Origin: Leuconostoc carnosum
GTDB lineage: Bacteria > Bacillota > Bacilli > Lactobacillales > Lactobacillaceae
DNA: 64,000 bases
Direction: 5' to 3'
Assembly (NCBI RefSeq): GCF_014207505.1
Contig: NZ_JACHGL010000003.1
Span: 1 to 64,000, forward strand
Under the pieces are notes generated by a model. That model searched no databases, had not been told where the DNA came from, and was given only the letters and a program-made list of their open reading frames with translations. Every line of letters starts with the position of its first letter. The first letter of the stretch is position 1. A program made the translations under genes and the position numbers. Shown here piece after piece: positions 10,257 through 19,579 of this stretch.

Positions 10257-11696
10257 TTATCGTTTTGCGAGTTCTTCTAACAGCAGCTTATTCATAACAC
10301 CAGGGTTGGCTTGACCTTTAGACATTTTCATCAATTGCCCGATCAAATAACCAGTTGCACGGTCTTTACCGCCCTTAAAGTCTTCAATTGACTGTGGATT
10401 ATTATCCAAGACTTCTGTGATCCAGCCAAGCAAAACTGTTGGATCACTAATCTGTACTAAGCCATTTTTCTTAGCAAAAGCTTCAGGTTCTTCACCCGTC
10501 ATGATTGCTTCAAAGACTTGCTTAGCTTGCTTCGTTGAAATTGTGCCAGATTCAATTAATTTAATCATTCCTGATAGATGTTCTGGTGTTAATTTTGTCT
10601 CTTGTAGTTCGACTTGATGCTTGTTCATGTAGGCATTAACATCCCCAATGAGGTAATTGGCTGCGCGCTTAGCATCAGCACCATCAGCCACTGTGGCATC
10701 ATAAAAATCAGCCATTGCCAAAGTCTGTGTTAAGACTTCGGCATCATATGGCGCAATCCCAAGCGTATCAACATAATCTTTTTGACGTTGACTAGCTGAT
10801 TTTGGCAACTCGGCTGCCACTTCAGAAATCCATTGTTGGTCAATCACAACGGGTGCTAAATCAGGTTCGGGGAAATAACGATAGTCATCAGCCCCCTCTT
10901 TCACACGCATCAACATTGTTGACTTTGTTGGTTCGTTGTAACGACGCGTCTCTTGTTGAATAACGCCACCTGAACGTAATACTTCTGCTTGACGTTGCTC
11001 TTCAAAAATTAAAGCATTACGGACATAGGTAAATGAATTAATATTCTTCATTTCTACCTTCGTACCATATTCGTTAGAACCATAAGGACGAATTGAAATA
11101 TTGACATCAGCACGCATTTGTCCTTCTTGCATCTTAGCTTCAGACACACCTGTAAACAAAATAGCTTGGCGTAATTGTTCTAAGTAAGCATACGCCTCAT
11201 CAGGTGAAGCAATATCTGGTTCTGATACAATTTCAATCAAGGGAGTCCCTTGACGATTCAAATCAACATATGAATAGCCATCATCACCATGGGTATTTTT
11301 ACCCGCATCTTCTTCCACGTGCATTTCTTTAATCCGTACACGTTTGATTGTGCCATCGGTCAATGTCACATCCAAGTGCCCATTGGTTCCAATTGGTGTT
11401 TGTGATTGTGTTGTTTGATATGATTTCGGATTATCAGGATAAAAATAATTTTTACGATCCCAACGAATAAAAGGTGATACTGTCGCATTCAAAGCTAATG
11501 CCACCCGCATACCATATTCCAACGCCCCTTTGTTGGCTACTGGCAAAACACCAGGATAACCAAAATCGATGACGTTCGTGTTTTCATTCGGCTCATCACC
11601 ATAATGTACCGGTGAAGGTGACAACAGTTTTGAGTTTGTTTGCATCTCAACATGGACTTCAAGCCCAATTGTTGTTTCAAAATTTCCAGTTCCCAT
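10257..11696 (-). CDS. gatB: Asp/Glu-tRNA amidotransferase subunit B
   Basis: The tRNA-binding and kinase subunit of GatCAB, which converts misacylated Glu-tRNA(Gln) (and Asp-tRNA(Asn)) to the amide. It has 479 residues, with the GatB/GatE catalytic domain at the N terminus ([21 protein letters not shown]) and the YqeY-like tail domain in the last 150 residues. It is third in the gatC-gatA-gatB operon, 17 nt after gatA, with its own AAGGAGG. The presence of GatCAB implies that Gln-tRNA is made indirectly here. Confidence 0.97.
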   Translation of the reverse strand: MGTGNFETTIGLEVHVEMQTNSKLLSPSPVHYGDEPNENTNVIDFGYPGVLPVANKGALEYGMRVALALNATVSPFIRWDRKNYFYPDNPKSYQTTQSQTPIGTNGHLDVTLTDGTIKRVRIKEMHVEEDAGKNTHGDDGYSYVDLNRQGTPLIEIVSEPDIASPDEAYAYLEQLRQAILFTGVSEAKMQEGQMRADVNISIRPYGSNEYGTKVEMKNINSFTYVRNALIFEEQRQAEVLRSGGVIQQETRRYNEPTKSTMLMRVKEGADDYRYFPEPDLAPVVIDQQWISEVAAELPKSASQRQKDYVDTLGIAPYDAEVLTQTLAMADFYDATVADGADAKRAANYLIGDVNAYMNKHQVELQETKLTPEHLSGMIKLIESGTISTKQAKQVFEAIMTGEEPEAFAKKNGLVQISDPTVLLGWITEVLDNNPQSIEDFKGGKDRATGYLIGQLMKMSKGQANPGVMNKLLLEELAKR

Positions 11697-11713
11697 TAAT
11701 GTGTCCCTCCTTT

Positions 11714-13180
11714 TTAATATGCTTTAGCAATATCTGGCTTTTTTTCAAAAAGACGACTCGCTTGTTCGTAAGCAAAACCAGTTTGATAAACTGTTTGTTC
11801 ATCAAATGGCTTACCAATAATTTGCAAGCCAACTGGCAAGCCATCGACAAATCCAGCATTGACTGATAAGCCTGGCAATCCAGCTAAGTTCACCGGTATC
11901 GTCAATACGTCTGCCAAATACATCGCTGTTGGATCATCAATTTCTTCACCCAATCCATATGCCACTGTTGGTGCAGTTGGTCCCACAATGACGTCATAAT
12001 CTTCAAAGACTTTATTGAAGTCCTCAATGAGTAAGGTACGGATTTTAGCTGCTTTCTTAAAGAAAGCATCATATGCACCTGCTGAAAGTGAGAAAGTTCC
12101 TAACATAATACGACGCTTAACTTCGTCTCCAAAACCTTCTGATCGTGTTTTAACGTACAAATCTTCCAGCGTTTTAACATTATCAGCACGGAAACCATAA
12201 CGCACACCGTCATAACGTTGTAAGTTCGATGAGGCTTCGGATGACATAATAATATAGTAAGCAGCCACACCATATTTTGTATGTGGTAAAGTCACTTCAT
12301 CAACTATGGCACCTAACGCCTCTAATTGTGCGATAGCAGCTTTCACCGTTGCGGCAACTTTAGGATCAATACCTTCGCCAAAATATTCTTTCGGTACGGC
12401 AATTTTAAGGCCTTTAACATCTCCCGATAACTTAGAAGTGAAATCTGGTACATCACGATTAGATGACGTTGAATCTTTGGCATCAAAACCAGCAATCGTA
12501 TTTAATACCAAAGCATTGTCTTTTACAGTCCGTGTAAATGGTCCGATTTGATCTAATGAAGAAGCCATAGCAAAGAGCCCCCAACGGGAAACGCGACCAT
12601 ATGTTGGTTTTAAACCAACAATACCATTAAATGCTGCAGGTTGTCGGATTGAACCACCAGTATCTGATCCTAATGCAAATGGAACTAGTCCTCCAGCGAC
12701 AGCTGCCGCTGAACCACCAGATGAACCACCAGGCACCTTAGTGTGATCCCAGGCATTAGTCGTTTGCTTGTAATAAGACGTCTCTGTAGAACCACCCATA
12801 GCAAATTCATCCATGTTAGCCTTACCCACAGAAATCGCACCCGCATTTTGTAGCTTATCAACAACTGTTGCATCATAAACTGGCTTGAAACCTTCCAAAA
12901 TATGTGATGCACCAGTCGTTGGGATGCCTTTGGTTGACAAATTATCTTTTAAAGCTACCGGTAAACCAGACAAAACATGCGTAAACTCACCTTTTTCGTC
13001 AATCTCACTGGCCTTTTTCATAGCTTCTTGTGCATTTGTCGTGATAAATGCATTCAGCTGATCATCTGTCTTTTCAATATTATCTAATGTAGCTTGTGTT
13101 AACTCAGTAACTGTTATTTCTTTATTCACTAATTTATCGTGCAGTGAATTCAAATCATTATCAAAAAAATTAATTGTCAT
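11714..13180 (-). CDS. gatA: Asp/Glu-tRNA amidotransferase subunit A
   Basis: The glutaminase subunit of GatCAB, an amidase-signature enzyme that releases ammonia from glutamine for transfer to the charged tRNA. It has 488 residues. The Ser-cisSer-Lys triad is visible: lysine in ALKDN (about residue 77), [12 protein letters not shown], and the nucleophile in [12 protein letters not shown]. It starts 2 nt after the gatC stop with its Shine-Dalgarno inside gatC, so the two are translationally linked. Confidence 0.97.
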   Translation of the reverse strand: MTINFFDNDLNSLHDKLVNKEITVTELTQATLDNIEKTDDQLNAFITTNAQEAMKKASEIDEKGEFTHVLSGLPVALKDNLSTKGIPTTGASHILEGFKPVYDATVVDKLQNAGAISVGKANMDEFAMGGSTETSYYKQTTNAWDHTKVPGGSSGGSAAAVAGGLVPFALGSDTGGSIRQPAAFNGIVGLKPTYGRVSRWGLFAMASSLDQIGPFTRTVKDNALVLNTIAGFDAKDSTSSNRDVPDFTSKLSGDVKGLKIAVPKEYFGEGIDPKVAATVKAAIAQLEALGAIVDEVTLPHTKYGVAAYYIIMSSEASSNLQRYDGVRYGFRADNVKTLEDLYVKTRSEGFGDEVKRRIMLGTFSLSAGAYDAFFKKAAKIRTLLIEDFNKVFEDYDVIVGPTAPTVAYGLGEEIDDPTAMYLADVLTIPVNLAGLPGLSVNAGFVDGLPVGLQIIGKPFDEQTVYQTGFAYEQASRLFEKKPDIAKAY

Positions 13181-13182
13181 GA

Positions 13183-13491
13183 TTACTTTCCCTCACCATC
13201 CAAAATTGCTGGTACCTTAATTAAGTCGGCAGCTGATGATGATGCATTGCTCAGTAATGCCTCTTTTTGGTGCCAATTATCGGCAATATCATCACGTAAA
13301 TGATTAATATTTTCTGTCACTGAATAAGTTGGTTCGACATTGTCAGTATCCACTTCACTAAGTGTATTAAAGATATTTAAGATATCGCTCAATTGCGTTG
13401 TAAATTGCTCAAGTTCAGCGTCATTAAATGCTAACTTAGCTAAACTAGCAACATGAGCAACTTCTTCTTTGGAAATGGTTGTTTCAGACAT
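13183..13491 (-). CDS. gatC: Asp/Glu-tRNA amidotransferase subunit C
   Basis: A 102-residue small subunit that belts GatA and GatB together. The family pattern is clear: [12 protein letters not shown] near the N terminus, then the region ending NINHLRDDI. It is first gene of the operon, with AAGGAG about 8 nt before the ATG. It is divergent from rpsO, so a promoter lies in the 230-nt gap. Confidence 0.95.
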   Translation of the reverse strand: MSETTISKEEVAHVASLAKLAFNDAELEQFTTQLSDILNIFNTLSEVDTDNVEPTYSVTENINHLRDDIADNWHQKEALLSNASSSAADLIKVPAILDGEGK

Positions 13492-13594
13492 TTACTTACT
13501 CCTTTAAATGTGTTTCAGTTCTCTTATTTACTACTGCAACTAAAACTTTTTGTTATACTTAATCATTTTACCATAACTCCCTACATCTCTCCTC

Positions 13595-13709
13595 TTGCAT
13601 TTTAATGATAATCGCGTATAATTAATCCTGTTGTAGAAACAACGCGACCGACCACTTTGTTTAGCGTCTCACCGTCGCTTTACACAGTTCTCGGCGACAT
13701 TTTAGAAAG
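13595..13709 (+). promoter_or_regulatory. rpsO promoter and leader
   Basis: TTGCAT (13595-13600) and TATAAT (13617-13622) with a 16-nt spacer give a start near 13629. The roughly 90-nt leader holds GTCGC/GCGAC complementary segments around 13673-13697. S15 often represses its own leader in other bacteria; here that is inference only. Confidence 0.6.
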
Positions 13710-13721
13710 GTGGATATGATT

Positions 13722-13991
13722 ATGGCCCTTACACAAGAACGTAAGAACGAAATCATCACGGAATATGCTCGCCACGAAGGCGATACTGGTTCAGCTGAAG
13801 TACAAATCGCAGTTTTAACTGCTGATATTAACGAACTGAACACACACATGGCAGCTCACAAGCATGATTTCCACTCACAACGTGGATTGATGAAGAAGAT
13901 TGGTAGCCGTCGTAACTTGTTACGTTACCTCCGCAACACTGATATTCAACGTTATCGTGAATTGATCCAACGCTTAGGTTTGCGTCGTTAA
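13722..13991 (+). CDS. rpsO: Ribosomal protein S15
   Basis: A primary 16S rRNA binding protein of the small-subunit platform. 89 residues from [11 protein letters not shown], the standard length, with the conserved [11 protein letters not shown] and [10 protein letters not shown] blocks. Two earlier in-frame starts (GTG, ATG) are too close to the Shine-Dalgarno AAAGG; the ATG at 13722 is correctly spaced. It is followed 49 nt later by rpsT. Confidence 0.97.
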   Translation: MALTQERKNEIITEYARHEGDTGSAEVQIAVLTADINELNTHMAAHKHDFHSQRGLMKKIGSRRNLLRYLRNTDIQRYRELIQRLGLRR

Positions 13992-14040
13992 TCCTCGGAT
14001 TACATGAAAACCTCGTATCAAATTTAAGGAGAAAAGACAT

Positions 14041-14292
14041 ATGCCTGTTATTGAATCAGCTATTCAACGTGTTCGTCTTGCTAAGAAGCAACACGACCGT
14101 AATGAACCTCAAGCCAGTGCCTACCGTACAGCTGTTAAGCGTTTTGAAAAAGCTGCAGCTGCTGGTGAAGACAACTTGGCAGAATTGTACAAGACTGCTT
14201 CTTCAGCTATTGATCACGCCTACTCAAAAGGTTTGATTAAGAAGAACAAGGCTTCACGTGAAAAGTCACGCCTAGCTAAGTACGTTAAGTAA
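14041..14292 (+). CDS. rpsT: Ribosomal protein S20
   Basis: An 83-residue basic helical protein that binds 16S rRNA. It shows the S20 pattern: MPVIESAIQRVRLAKKQ at the N terminus and AYSKGLIKKNKASREKSRLAK at the C terminus. AAGGAG lies 9 nt before the ATG. It shares the rpsO transcript and is closed by a strong terminator. Confidence 0.96.
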   Translation: MPVIESAIQRVRLAKKQHDRNEPQASAYRTAVKRFEKAAAAGEDNLAELYKTASSAIDHAYSKGLIKKNKASREKSRLAKYVK

Positions 14293-14296
14293 TCAA

Positions 14297-14338
14297 TAAA
14301 AAACACGTAGATTTTTAAATAATCTACGTGTTTTTATT
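14297..14338 (+). terminator. Terminator after rpsT
   Basis: Long stem AAAACACGTAGATT/AATCTACGTGTTTT followed by T on the plus strand; symmetrical enough to work on both strands. Confidence 0.85.
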
Positions 14339-14352
14339 TATACTCGAATGAT

Positions 14353-14396
14353 AAAAAAAGCACCTGAGAAGTTCTTCACTTCACAGATGCTTTTTA
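14353..14396 (-). terminator. Terminator after holA
   Basis: Stem of about 14 bp with two mismatches (AAAAAGCA...TGCTTTTT), ending in a T-run on the minus strand just after the holA stop codon. Confidence 0.75.
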
Positions 14397-14411
14397 TCAT
14401 AGTCACTATCA

Positions 14412-15413
14412 CTACATCGTATCATTTAATATAAAACGTTCAAAAAGTAATTCTGGGTCTTGTGCCGTTGATTTCAACTGAACTTCAATGTCAACCATGC
14501 CTAAATACCCGGAACGTAAAGCTTTCGCTGTATATTTTTTTAATGCTTGCTTTGCTAATTTGACTCGATATGGGTGCACTCCGAGTTGCCTACCAATTTC
14601 TTGTTCAGTACCCGAAAGACCCGCTACTTGAATCAACAAACGAAATTGTCCAGTCAAAACTGCATTAATACGTAAAGCCACTTCCCCATTTTGTAATAAA
14701 TCACGATAAATCATGAGTGCTGACTTAATTTTTCTGGTCATCACCGCATCTACTAAATCAAAAACATTAGAAGTCAATGTTTTTGGCACTAAACCAGTTA
14801 CAGCTGCTAAATTAATTCTTTTACTCGCCACCGTATAGGCAATTAACTTTGGTAATTCATTTTGCATAGTTGTAAAATGAGCGTTGGTCCTTAACGTTAA
14901 TTCCTGCAATGCATCTTGATCAATTTTATAGGCACGTTGATTCAATTGTTGCATAATTGCTTGTTGCGCTTGTTTTTCAGTTAAGGCAGGTAATTCAATA
15001 TGTTCTGCCACTTTAAGTAACTGTTTCGTAATTTTTTTACGTTTGTCAACTTTCAAATCATTAATGAACAATACCACAACATTTTCAGCAACAGGACGTT
15101 CTAGTAACTGCAAAAATTGTGCTTGAGTATGCTCAGTTAATTTCCCCTTTGGTGTTAAAAACTCAGGATTTTGAACAATGATGACCCGCCGATCACCAAA
15201 AAAAGGCATTGACATTGCATCGCTTATCACATCATCTAATGACTGATTGGTAAGATTGAATTGTGAATAATTCATATCTTGATCAGCAACCGAAATAAGC
15301 TGTTTAAAAGCAGATTGTGCGCGTTGAATCAATGCTTCTTCATCACCAATGACAACATAAAAATTTGCCAAAGCATTATTATCAATGTTCTGCTGTAGTT
15401 GTTGTAAATTCAT
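14412..15413 (-). CDS. holA: DNA polymerase III delta subunit
   Basis: The clamp-loader subunit that opens the beta clamp and loads it on DNA. 333 residues with the family's features: an AAA+-like N-terminal domain (FYVVIGDEEALIQRA near residue 20), MPFFGDRRVIIVQNPEFL, and a C-terminal collar domain. It overlaps the end of comEC by 32 bp, so the two are cotranscribed. The comEC-holA order next to rpsT is common in Firmicutes. AAGGTCAAATTAACTG before the ATG is a weak ribosome site. Confidence 0.92.
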   Translation of the reverse strand: MNLQQLQQNIDNNALANFYVVIGDEEALIQRAQSAFKQLISVADQDMNYSQFNLTNQSLDDVISDAMSMPFFGDRRVIIVQNPEFLTPKGKLTEHTQAQFLQLLERPVAENVVVLFINDLKVDKRKKITKQLLKVAEHIELPALTEKQAQQAIMQQLNQRAYKIDQDALQELTLRTNAHFTTMQNELPKLIAYTVASKRINLAAVTGLVPKTLTSNVFDLVDAVMTRKIKSALMIYRDLLQNGEVALRINAVLTGQFRLLIQVAGLSGTEQEIGRQLGVHPYRVKLAKQALKKYTAKALRSGYLGMVDIEVQLKSTAQDPELLFERFILNDTM

Positions 15414-17667
15414 CAGTTAATTTGACCTTAAAATGACCCTTTTCTCTGAAATAACTATATTTTATCATACCATGCGCCTGTGTATTATAGACAAGAATCT
15501 GATTATCTTGAGCAGTCTTTAATGTTTCCTCACTGGGGTGATTGTAACGATTATGCCGGCCAGCCGATACAATTCCAATCTGTGGGTGCCAACGTTTCAT
15601 AATTTCTGGATTAGTCGATGTTTTAGAGCCGTGGTGCCCAAATTTAATTAAATCAACAACCAGATTTGGATAACGATTGGCTATTGCAACCTCACCATCT
15701 TGATCTAAATCGCCAGCAGTAAATAGTTGCTTGCCACCTATCTTACCAAACAAAGCAATAGAGTTTTCATTATCAGCTTCACCAGCAACAAATGGATGTA
15801 AAATCTGTAATGGTAATTTGGGTACCTTTGTTCCAGCGATTGCTTCAATAACTTGCGCTTTTTTCAAATAGGGTTGTATTTCTCGCATATACGCCTCTTT
15901 TTTCATCATACCTGCAGGCAGAATCACATATTTAACTGACATTTTCTGTAAAATAATTTTAGCGTCACCGATATGGTCAAAATCCTGATGAGTTAAAACC
16001 AAGTGGTCCACTCGCGAAATACCACAGCTATGTAAATAATTAACTATCACAGCTTCACCATTTGTTTGTGTAAAACGTTGCTTCTGCCAATTTTTTTGCT
16101 GACCAAAAGTCACCTTTCCACCTGTGTCAATAAGTGTTACCGTACGATTAAATGGTGTTCGAATCAATGCAGCATCCCCCTGCCCAATATCAAATGTCGT
16201 CAGTTCACCATGTACTGGAAAATGTGTCCAAATCAAAGTTATTGCAAATATAGTAGGCCATAATACTCGTGAATAAAGGGCGACTTTCTTTTCTCTTACA
16301 AAACACAACAAGCCTGCTATGAGTAATAACAAAACAAATAACCAAGGTATTTTACCTACAATTAGATCTCCCGGCCAAGTTGCCAACCAATCTAGTGTTT
16401 TGGCAAAGCTAGCAATCGTTGCATTCATCCAATAAACCACCCCAGTAACTGATTGACCAAAGTAACCGATCATCACACATGGTACAATCAATGTACCAAA
16501 CACCGGTATTGCCGCAAAGTTAGCGCATGTTTGTAAGAGATGCCAATGATATTGTTGCACAACAATTAAGGGAAAGCTGACAACACTCAATAATAAATTG
16601 ACCTGCCAAAAATTAAGTTTTTGTGTAAATAATAAACAAAAAGTCAGAGCAAATGATAATTGTCCGCCTAAAGTTAATAAAATACCCGGTGCATAGATTA
16701 AACTACCTAATAAACTCAGTGCCCAAATATTGAATGATTTTATTTTACAATGGCTCGCTTGCTGAAACATGAGTAGTAATCCAGCAATTAGTGCTCTAAC
16801 CAATACTGCTGGCTCACCGGCAAAAATGAAATACATAATTAATGCCAGTGCCCCAATACCTGAAGCAATTTCTTTTGGTATATACAATCGTTTAAAACCA
16901 GCCATTAATAGCATCAATAAGTATGAAACATGAAAGCCAGAAACACTAAATAAATGTATAAGCCCCAATACCTGGACACCAGGATTATTTTCATACAGCG
17001 TTTGTGGCGTTTTTCCCAAAATTAATGCCTGGGCATAGTCACTTAAAGGTTGCGGTAATTTTTCAGCATTTTGCAAACTCATCGCATGCCATATATGCAG
17101 TTGATATCGGATTTTTTGGTACCAATTTTTTGCTTGTCCGCTATCACAATGCAAAAATTCAACATTCGCTTGATGTGTTATATGCTTAGTTTCATAATAT
17201 TTTTGAGCATCAAATTGATTGAAATTCGTTGCTGGTTTTATTCGAGAAACTTTGGCACTGGCACTAAACCGTATAACGTGCGTTTCACATAGCCAATTAT
17301 TTTTTTCTGTTTCAGAAGTTAACGTGTAATATAATCGGACAACTTGACCGTTTTCAAGATGCGCATCTGTTTTTAATTTATCCCCATCTATATTGACGCT
17401 ATCTGGGAAAATAATGCCATTAATTTGTTGTTTATCTGGATGTACTTGACTGATTTGTTGTTTTAAATCATGCGCATCATATATAAAATATAGCGTGAAT
17501 GGCACAGCCAAGCTCAATAACAAAATGAACAAGTAACGATTAAAATTAATCATTAATAAGAGTACACAAATCAACATCAATGTTATCGTTATGGCATTGA
17601 TACGATAAATAACTGCCCCAATAGCAGCAATCGTCAAACTAACTAGTAATAAATGACGTCCTGGCAT
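15382..17667 (-). CDS. comEC: Competence DNA-uptake channel ComEC/Rec2
   Basis: A membrane channel for single-stranded DNA during transformation. It has 761 residues: N-terminal membrane segments with the DUF4131 region, a central Competence domain of many helices (LFSVSGFHVSYLLMLL), and a C-terminal metallo-beta-lactamase-like domain with LTHQDFDHIGDAK and FGHHGSKTS. The reading frame is intact. It starts at the comEA stop codon (overlapping TAATG), with no clear Shine-Dalgarno, which points to translational coupling. Competence in Leuconostocaceae is poorly documented. Confidence 0.93.
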   Translation of the reverse strand: MPGRHLLLVSLTIAAIGAVIYRINAITITLMLICVLLLMINFNRYLFILLLSLAVPFTLYFIYDAHDLKQQISQVHPDKQQINGIIFPDSVNIDGDKLKTDAHLENGQVVRLYYTLTSETEKNNWLCETHVIRFSASAKVSRIKPATNFNQFDAQKYYETKHITHQANVEFLHCDSGQAKNWYQKIRYQLHIWHAMSLQNAEKLPQPLSDYAQALILGKTPQTLYENNPGVQVLGLIHLFSVSGFHVSYLLMLLMAGFKRLYIPKEIASGIGALALIMYFIFAGEPAVLVRALIAGLLLMFQQASHCKIKSFNIWALSLLGSLIYAPGILLTLGGQLSFALTFCLLFTQKLNFWQVNLLLSVVSFPLIVVQQYHWHLLQTCANFAAIPVFGTLIVPCVMIGYFGQSVTGVVYWMNATIASFAKTLDWLATWPGDLIVGKIPWLFVLLLLIAGLLCFVREKKVALYSRVLWPTIFAITLIWTHFPVHGELTTFDIGQGDAALIRTPFNRTVTLIDTGGKVTFGQQKNWQKQRFTQTNGEAVIVNYLHSCGISRVDHLVLTHQDFDHIGDAKIILQKMSVKYVILPAGMMKKEAYMREIQPYLKKAQVIEAIAGTKVPKLPLQILHPFVAGEADNENSIALFGKIGGKQLFTAGDLDQDGEVAIANRYPNLVVDLIKFGHHGSKTSTNPEIMKRWHPQIGIVSAGRHNRYNHPSEETLKTAQDNQILVYNTQAHGMIKYSYFREKGHFKVKLTDEFTTTTAEH

Positions 17668-18302
17668 TAGACTGTTATTTTATCTTGGATGGCTTCGAAA
17701 CGTTTATCACCAACCCCAGCAACTTGTTTAATTTCTTCAATCGATTTAAAACCACCATGTTCGTCACGGTAAGCAATAATTTGTTCAGCTTTTTTTGCGC
17801 CAACACCCTCTAAAGTTTGTAATTCCTCAATTGTGGCCGTGTTTAAATTAACCTGAGTCTGATTACTATTAGTATTTGGTGTATTGGCTGTTGAATGATT
17901 TGGTAAACGCTCACCTTTCACCGGTATGTAAATCATTTGACCATCAGTCAATTTTTGCGCTAAGTTGACTTGGTTTATGTCTGCTTGTGCAGTCACGCCA
18001 CCTGATCTAGCAATCAAAGTTTGCACGCGTGGGTTATCAATAATATCATAAACACCAGGCGTCTTAACAGCACCTTTAATATCAACCATAATCGCAGTAG
18101 TTGATTTAACAGTAGATGACGTGCTGCTAACCGTATCGCTAACACTACTCACAGCCTTGGCACTATAAGCTGCTACTGGGGTATTTTCTGTTCTAGTGTG
18201 CACTAAAAGAAAAATCCCGCTAACTAAAATCACGAAAACTATAGCTATTAATATCTTATAATCAGCTAATTTATTTTTTATGACATCAAATGTATCCATC
18301 AT
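17667..18302 (-). CDS. comEA: Competence DNA receptor ComEA
   Basis: A membrane-anchored protein that binds double-stranded DNA and passes it to ComEC. An N-terminal transmembrane helix (about residues 15-35) is followed by a Ser/Thr-rich linker, an SLBB domain (VDIKGAVKTPGVYDI...MIYIPVKGE) and a C-terminal helix-hairpin-helix domain (INLNTATIEELQTLEGVG-like, then VAGVGDKRFEAI). It starts at a double ATG with GAGG about 9 nt upstream. A separate structured RNA gene lies just before it and ends in a terminator, so comEA needs its own promoter in the short gap. Confidence 0.92.
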   Translation of the reverse strand: MMDTFDVIKNKLADYKILIAIVFVILVSGIFLLVHTRTENTPVAAYSAKAVSSVSDTVSSTSSTVKSTTAIMVDIKGAVKTPGVYDIIDNPRVQTLIARSGGVTAQADINQVNLAQKLTDGQMIYIPVKGERLPNHSTANTPNTNSNQTQVNLNTATIEELQTLEGVGAKKAEQIIAYRDEHGGFKSIEEIKQVAGVGDKRFEAIQDKITV

Positions 18303-18348
18303 AGTATTTACCTCTATGATATGATACGATAATTTGTTTGTCAGCACT

Positions 18349-18586
18349 AAAAAGCACCTAACAAAAGTTAGGTGCTAGTTCGGCATGTAGAATACGCTTC
18401 TACGGGCGGTTATTGGTTGTCACGCCAACAACAAAGTCGCGTCACCGCAGTGCAAGCACTGTTAGTCATGGTGAGAAAACGGCGGTTCCACAACCACCAT
18501 TAACACCTGCATCTATACGAGATTTGTGATTAAACACGGCAGGCCGCCTTCGGCGCTAATTTTTCAAGCGCTTCGACTCATCGCAT
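18349..18586 (-). ncRNA. Unassigned structured RNA, about 240 nt, with own promoter and terminator
   Basis: On the minus strand an extended -10 box (TGC-TATACT, 18593-18601) would start transcription near 18586. A strong terminator (10-bp stem 18353-18376 plus five T) ends it before comEA. Between are GC-rich local stems that stand out from the AT-rich surroundings: 18558-18576 (GCGCT/AGCGC), 18446-18459 (CAGTGC-TT-GCACTG) enclosed by TCACC/GGTGA, and 18385-18401 (GTAGAA/TTCTAC). AACCGCC occurs twice (complement of 18405-18411 and 18481-18487) and both can pair with the GGCGG complementary to 18544-18548. No open reading frame fits. It lacks RNase P, SRP, tmRNA and standard riboswitch signatures. 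Confidence 0.7.
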
Positions 18587-18592
18587 AAAACA

Positions 18593-18601
18593 AGTATAGC
18601 A
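18593..18601 (-). promoter_or_regulatory. Promoter of the structured RNA
   Basis: TATACT (18593-18598) preceded by TGC; the -35 region is poor (TAGTTT at 17-nt spacing). Confidence 0.6.
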
Positions 18602-18674
18602 TATAATTAAGAAAAAAACTATTCAAATATATATCATTTGATTGATCAACATGATGCTATCACTAACACAAAGC

Positions 18675-18683
18675 TGATATAAT
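18675..18683 (+). promoter_or_regulatory. Promoter abutting the start codon at 18690
   Basis: Extended -10 TGA plus TATAAT (18678-18683), then 6 nt to the ATG. No Shine-Dalgarno is present, predicting a leaderless mRNA. Confidence 0.6.
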
Positions 18684-18689
18684 AACTAT

Positions 18690-18947
18690 ATGATTAAACT
18701 AACAAAACTTGAAAAACATAGTATTCGACGTACAGCCAATCCAACACATACCGTTATGGCAGATCTTTACATACCTAACTTTCATGGTGATACTCGACAA
18801 GCCATTGCCGAATATGTTATTGATACCTATGACCTAGGTGTATTAAATAGCGTAAAAAACTCAACCACACGGCATGTTTTAGATTTTACCGCCATCAGCG
18901 GCAATCAAATAACACGTACCACTGGAAAAATTGAATATATTGACTAA
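18690..18947 (+). CDS. Small protein of unknown function, 85 residues
   Basis: I do not recognise the family. The protein is soluble, mixed charge, with a central run ADLYIPNFHGDTRQAIAEYV and no membrane segment or cysteine. It is likely real: it has a textbook extended -10 box at the right distance for leaderless translation and fills the space between the structured RNA and the next gene. It converges on the 163-residue gene with a 9-nt gap. Confidence 0.6.
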   Translation: MIKLTKLEKHSIRRTANPTHTVMADLYIPNFHGDTRQAIAEYVIDTYDLGVLNSVKNSTTRHVLDFTAISGNQITRTTGKIEYID

Positions 18948-18956
18948 ACCCAATGT

Positions 18957-19448
18957 TTATTCTTTTGTTTCCGTTGCGGTTTCTTCTTTTTCTAATTCTT
19001 GTTGTACCGTCACAATATGTGCTAGCTGTTCATCAAACCAATTTGAAATTTTACTTTTGACGCTATCTGATTCATCAAGATAAGCAGCCACTGAACTAGC
19101 TAAACTAATTTTCAATCGCGACTGACTGACATTTGGATTTTCTACAATCATGTATAAATAAACGTCATTGTCTTCTTTTTCGGTCAAGATAAGCTTTTTT
19201 AATTGGTTCGTATAACGTAATGGCAAATTAATAACATTAGTTTCTAAACTTAACGTTGTCCCATCTTCTTCTATACCGCCATTAATTTGTACTTCAAGGT
19301 GCATAAAAGTATCAGCTTGTATATGTTCATCTAAGCCGTCAAATAACTCATCTAATGCAATTTCTGTCCCATCCTCAAGAACATAAATCGCACTATAGTA
19401 ACCATTTTCTGAGATATTTGTTAGCGCCTTTTCGCCTGTAATTTGCAT
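18957..19448 (-). CDS. Acidic protein of unknown function, 163 residues
   Basis: Not recognised. It is an acidic, beta-rich-looking soluble protein (ENGYYSAIYVLEDGTEIALD near the N terminus) with a Glu/Lys/Thr-rich C-terminal tail and no signal peptide. AAGGAC stands 8 nt before the ATG, supporting translation. It lies downstream of the glmU terminator and convergent with the 85-residue gene. Confidence 0.65.
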   Translation of the reverse strand: MQITGEKALTNISENGYYSAIYVLEDGTEIALDELFDGLDEHIQADTFMHLEVQINGGIEEDGTTLSLETNVINLPLRYTNQLKKLILTEKEDNDVYLYMIVENPNVSQSRLKISLASSVAAYLDESDSVKSKISNWFDEQLAHIVTVQQELEKEETATETKE

Positions 19449-19512
19449 AAAATTGTCCTTATCAGTGAATTCTAAGTATGATTTACTATATATTACCTGG
19501 CATCAAAATACA

Positions 19513-19564
19513 AAAACTATAACAGCACGTTGCTACCAATTAACTGGTAGCAACGTGCTGTTAT
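19513..19564 (-). terminator. Terminator after glmU, 20-bp perfect stem
   Basis: Perfect arms 19519-19538 and 19545-19564 with a 6-nt loop. A T-rich stretch follows on the minus strand, the direction of glmU. Confidence 0.85.
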
Positions 19565-19579
19565 TAGTCAAGATTGACA

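Noticed and set aside
18470-18510. T-box-like GTGGAACCGC on the minus strand in the structured RNA
   Set aside because: No stem I, specifier or paired terminator fits, and the unit ends in its own terminator before comEA.
18349-18586. 6S RNA
   Set aside because: The 5' and 3' ends do not form the long closing stem expected for 6S.
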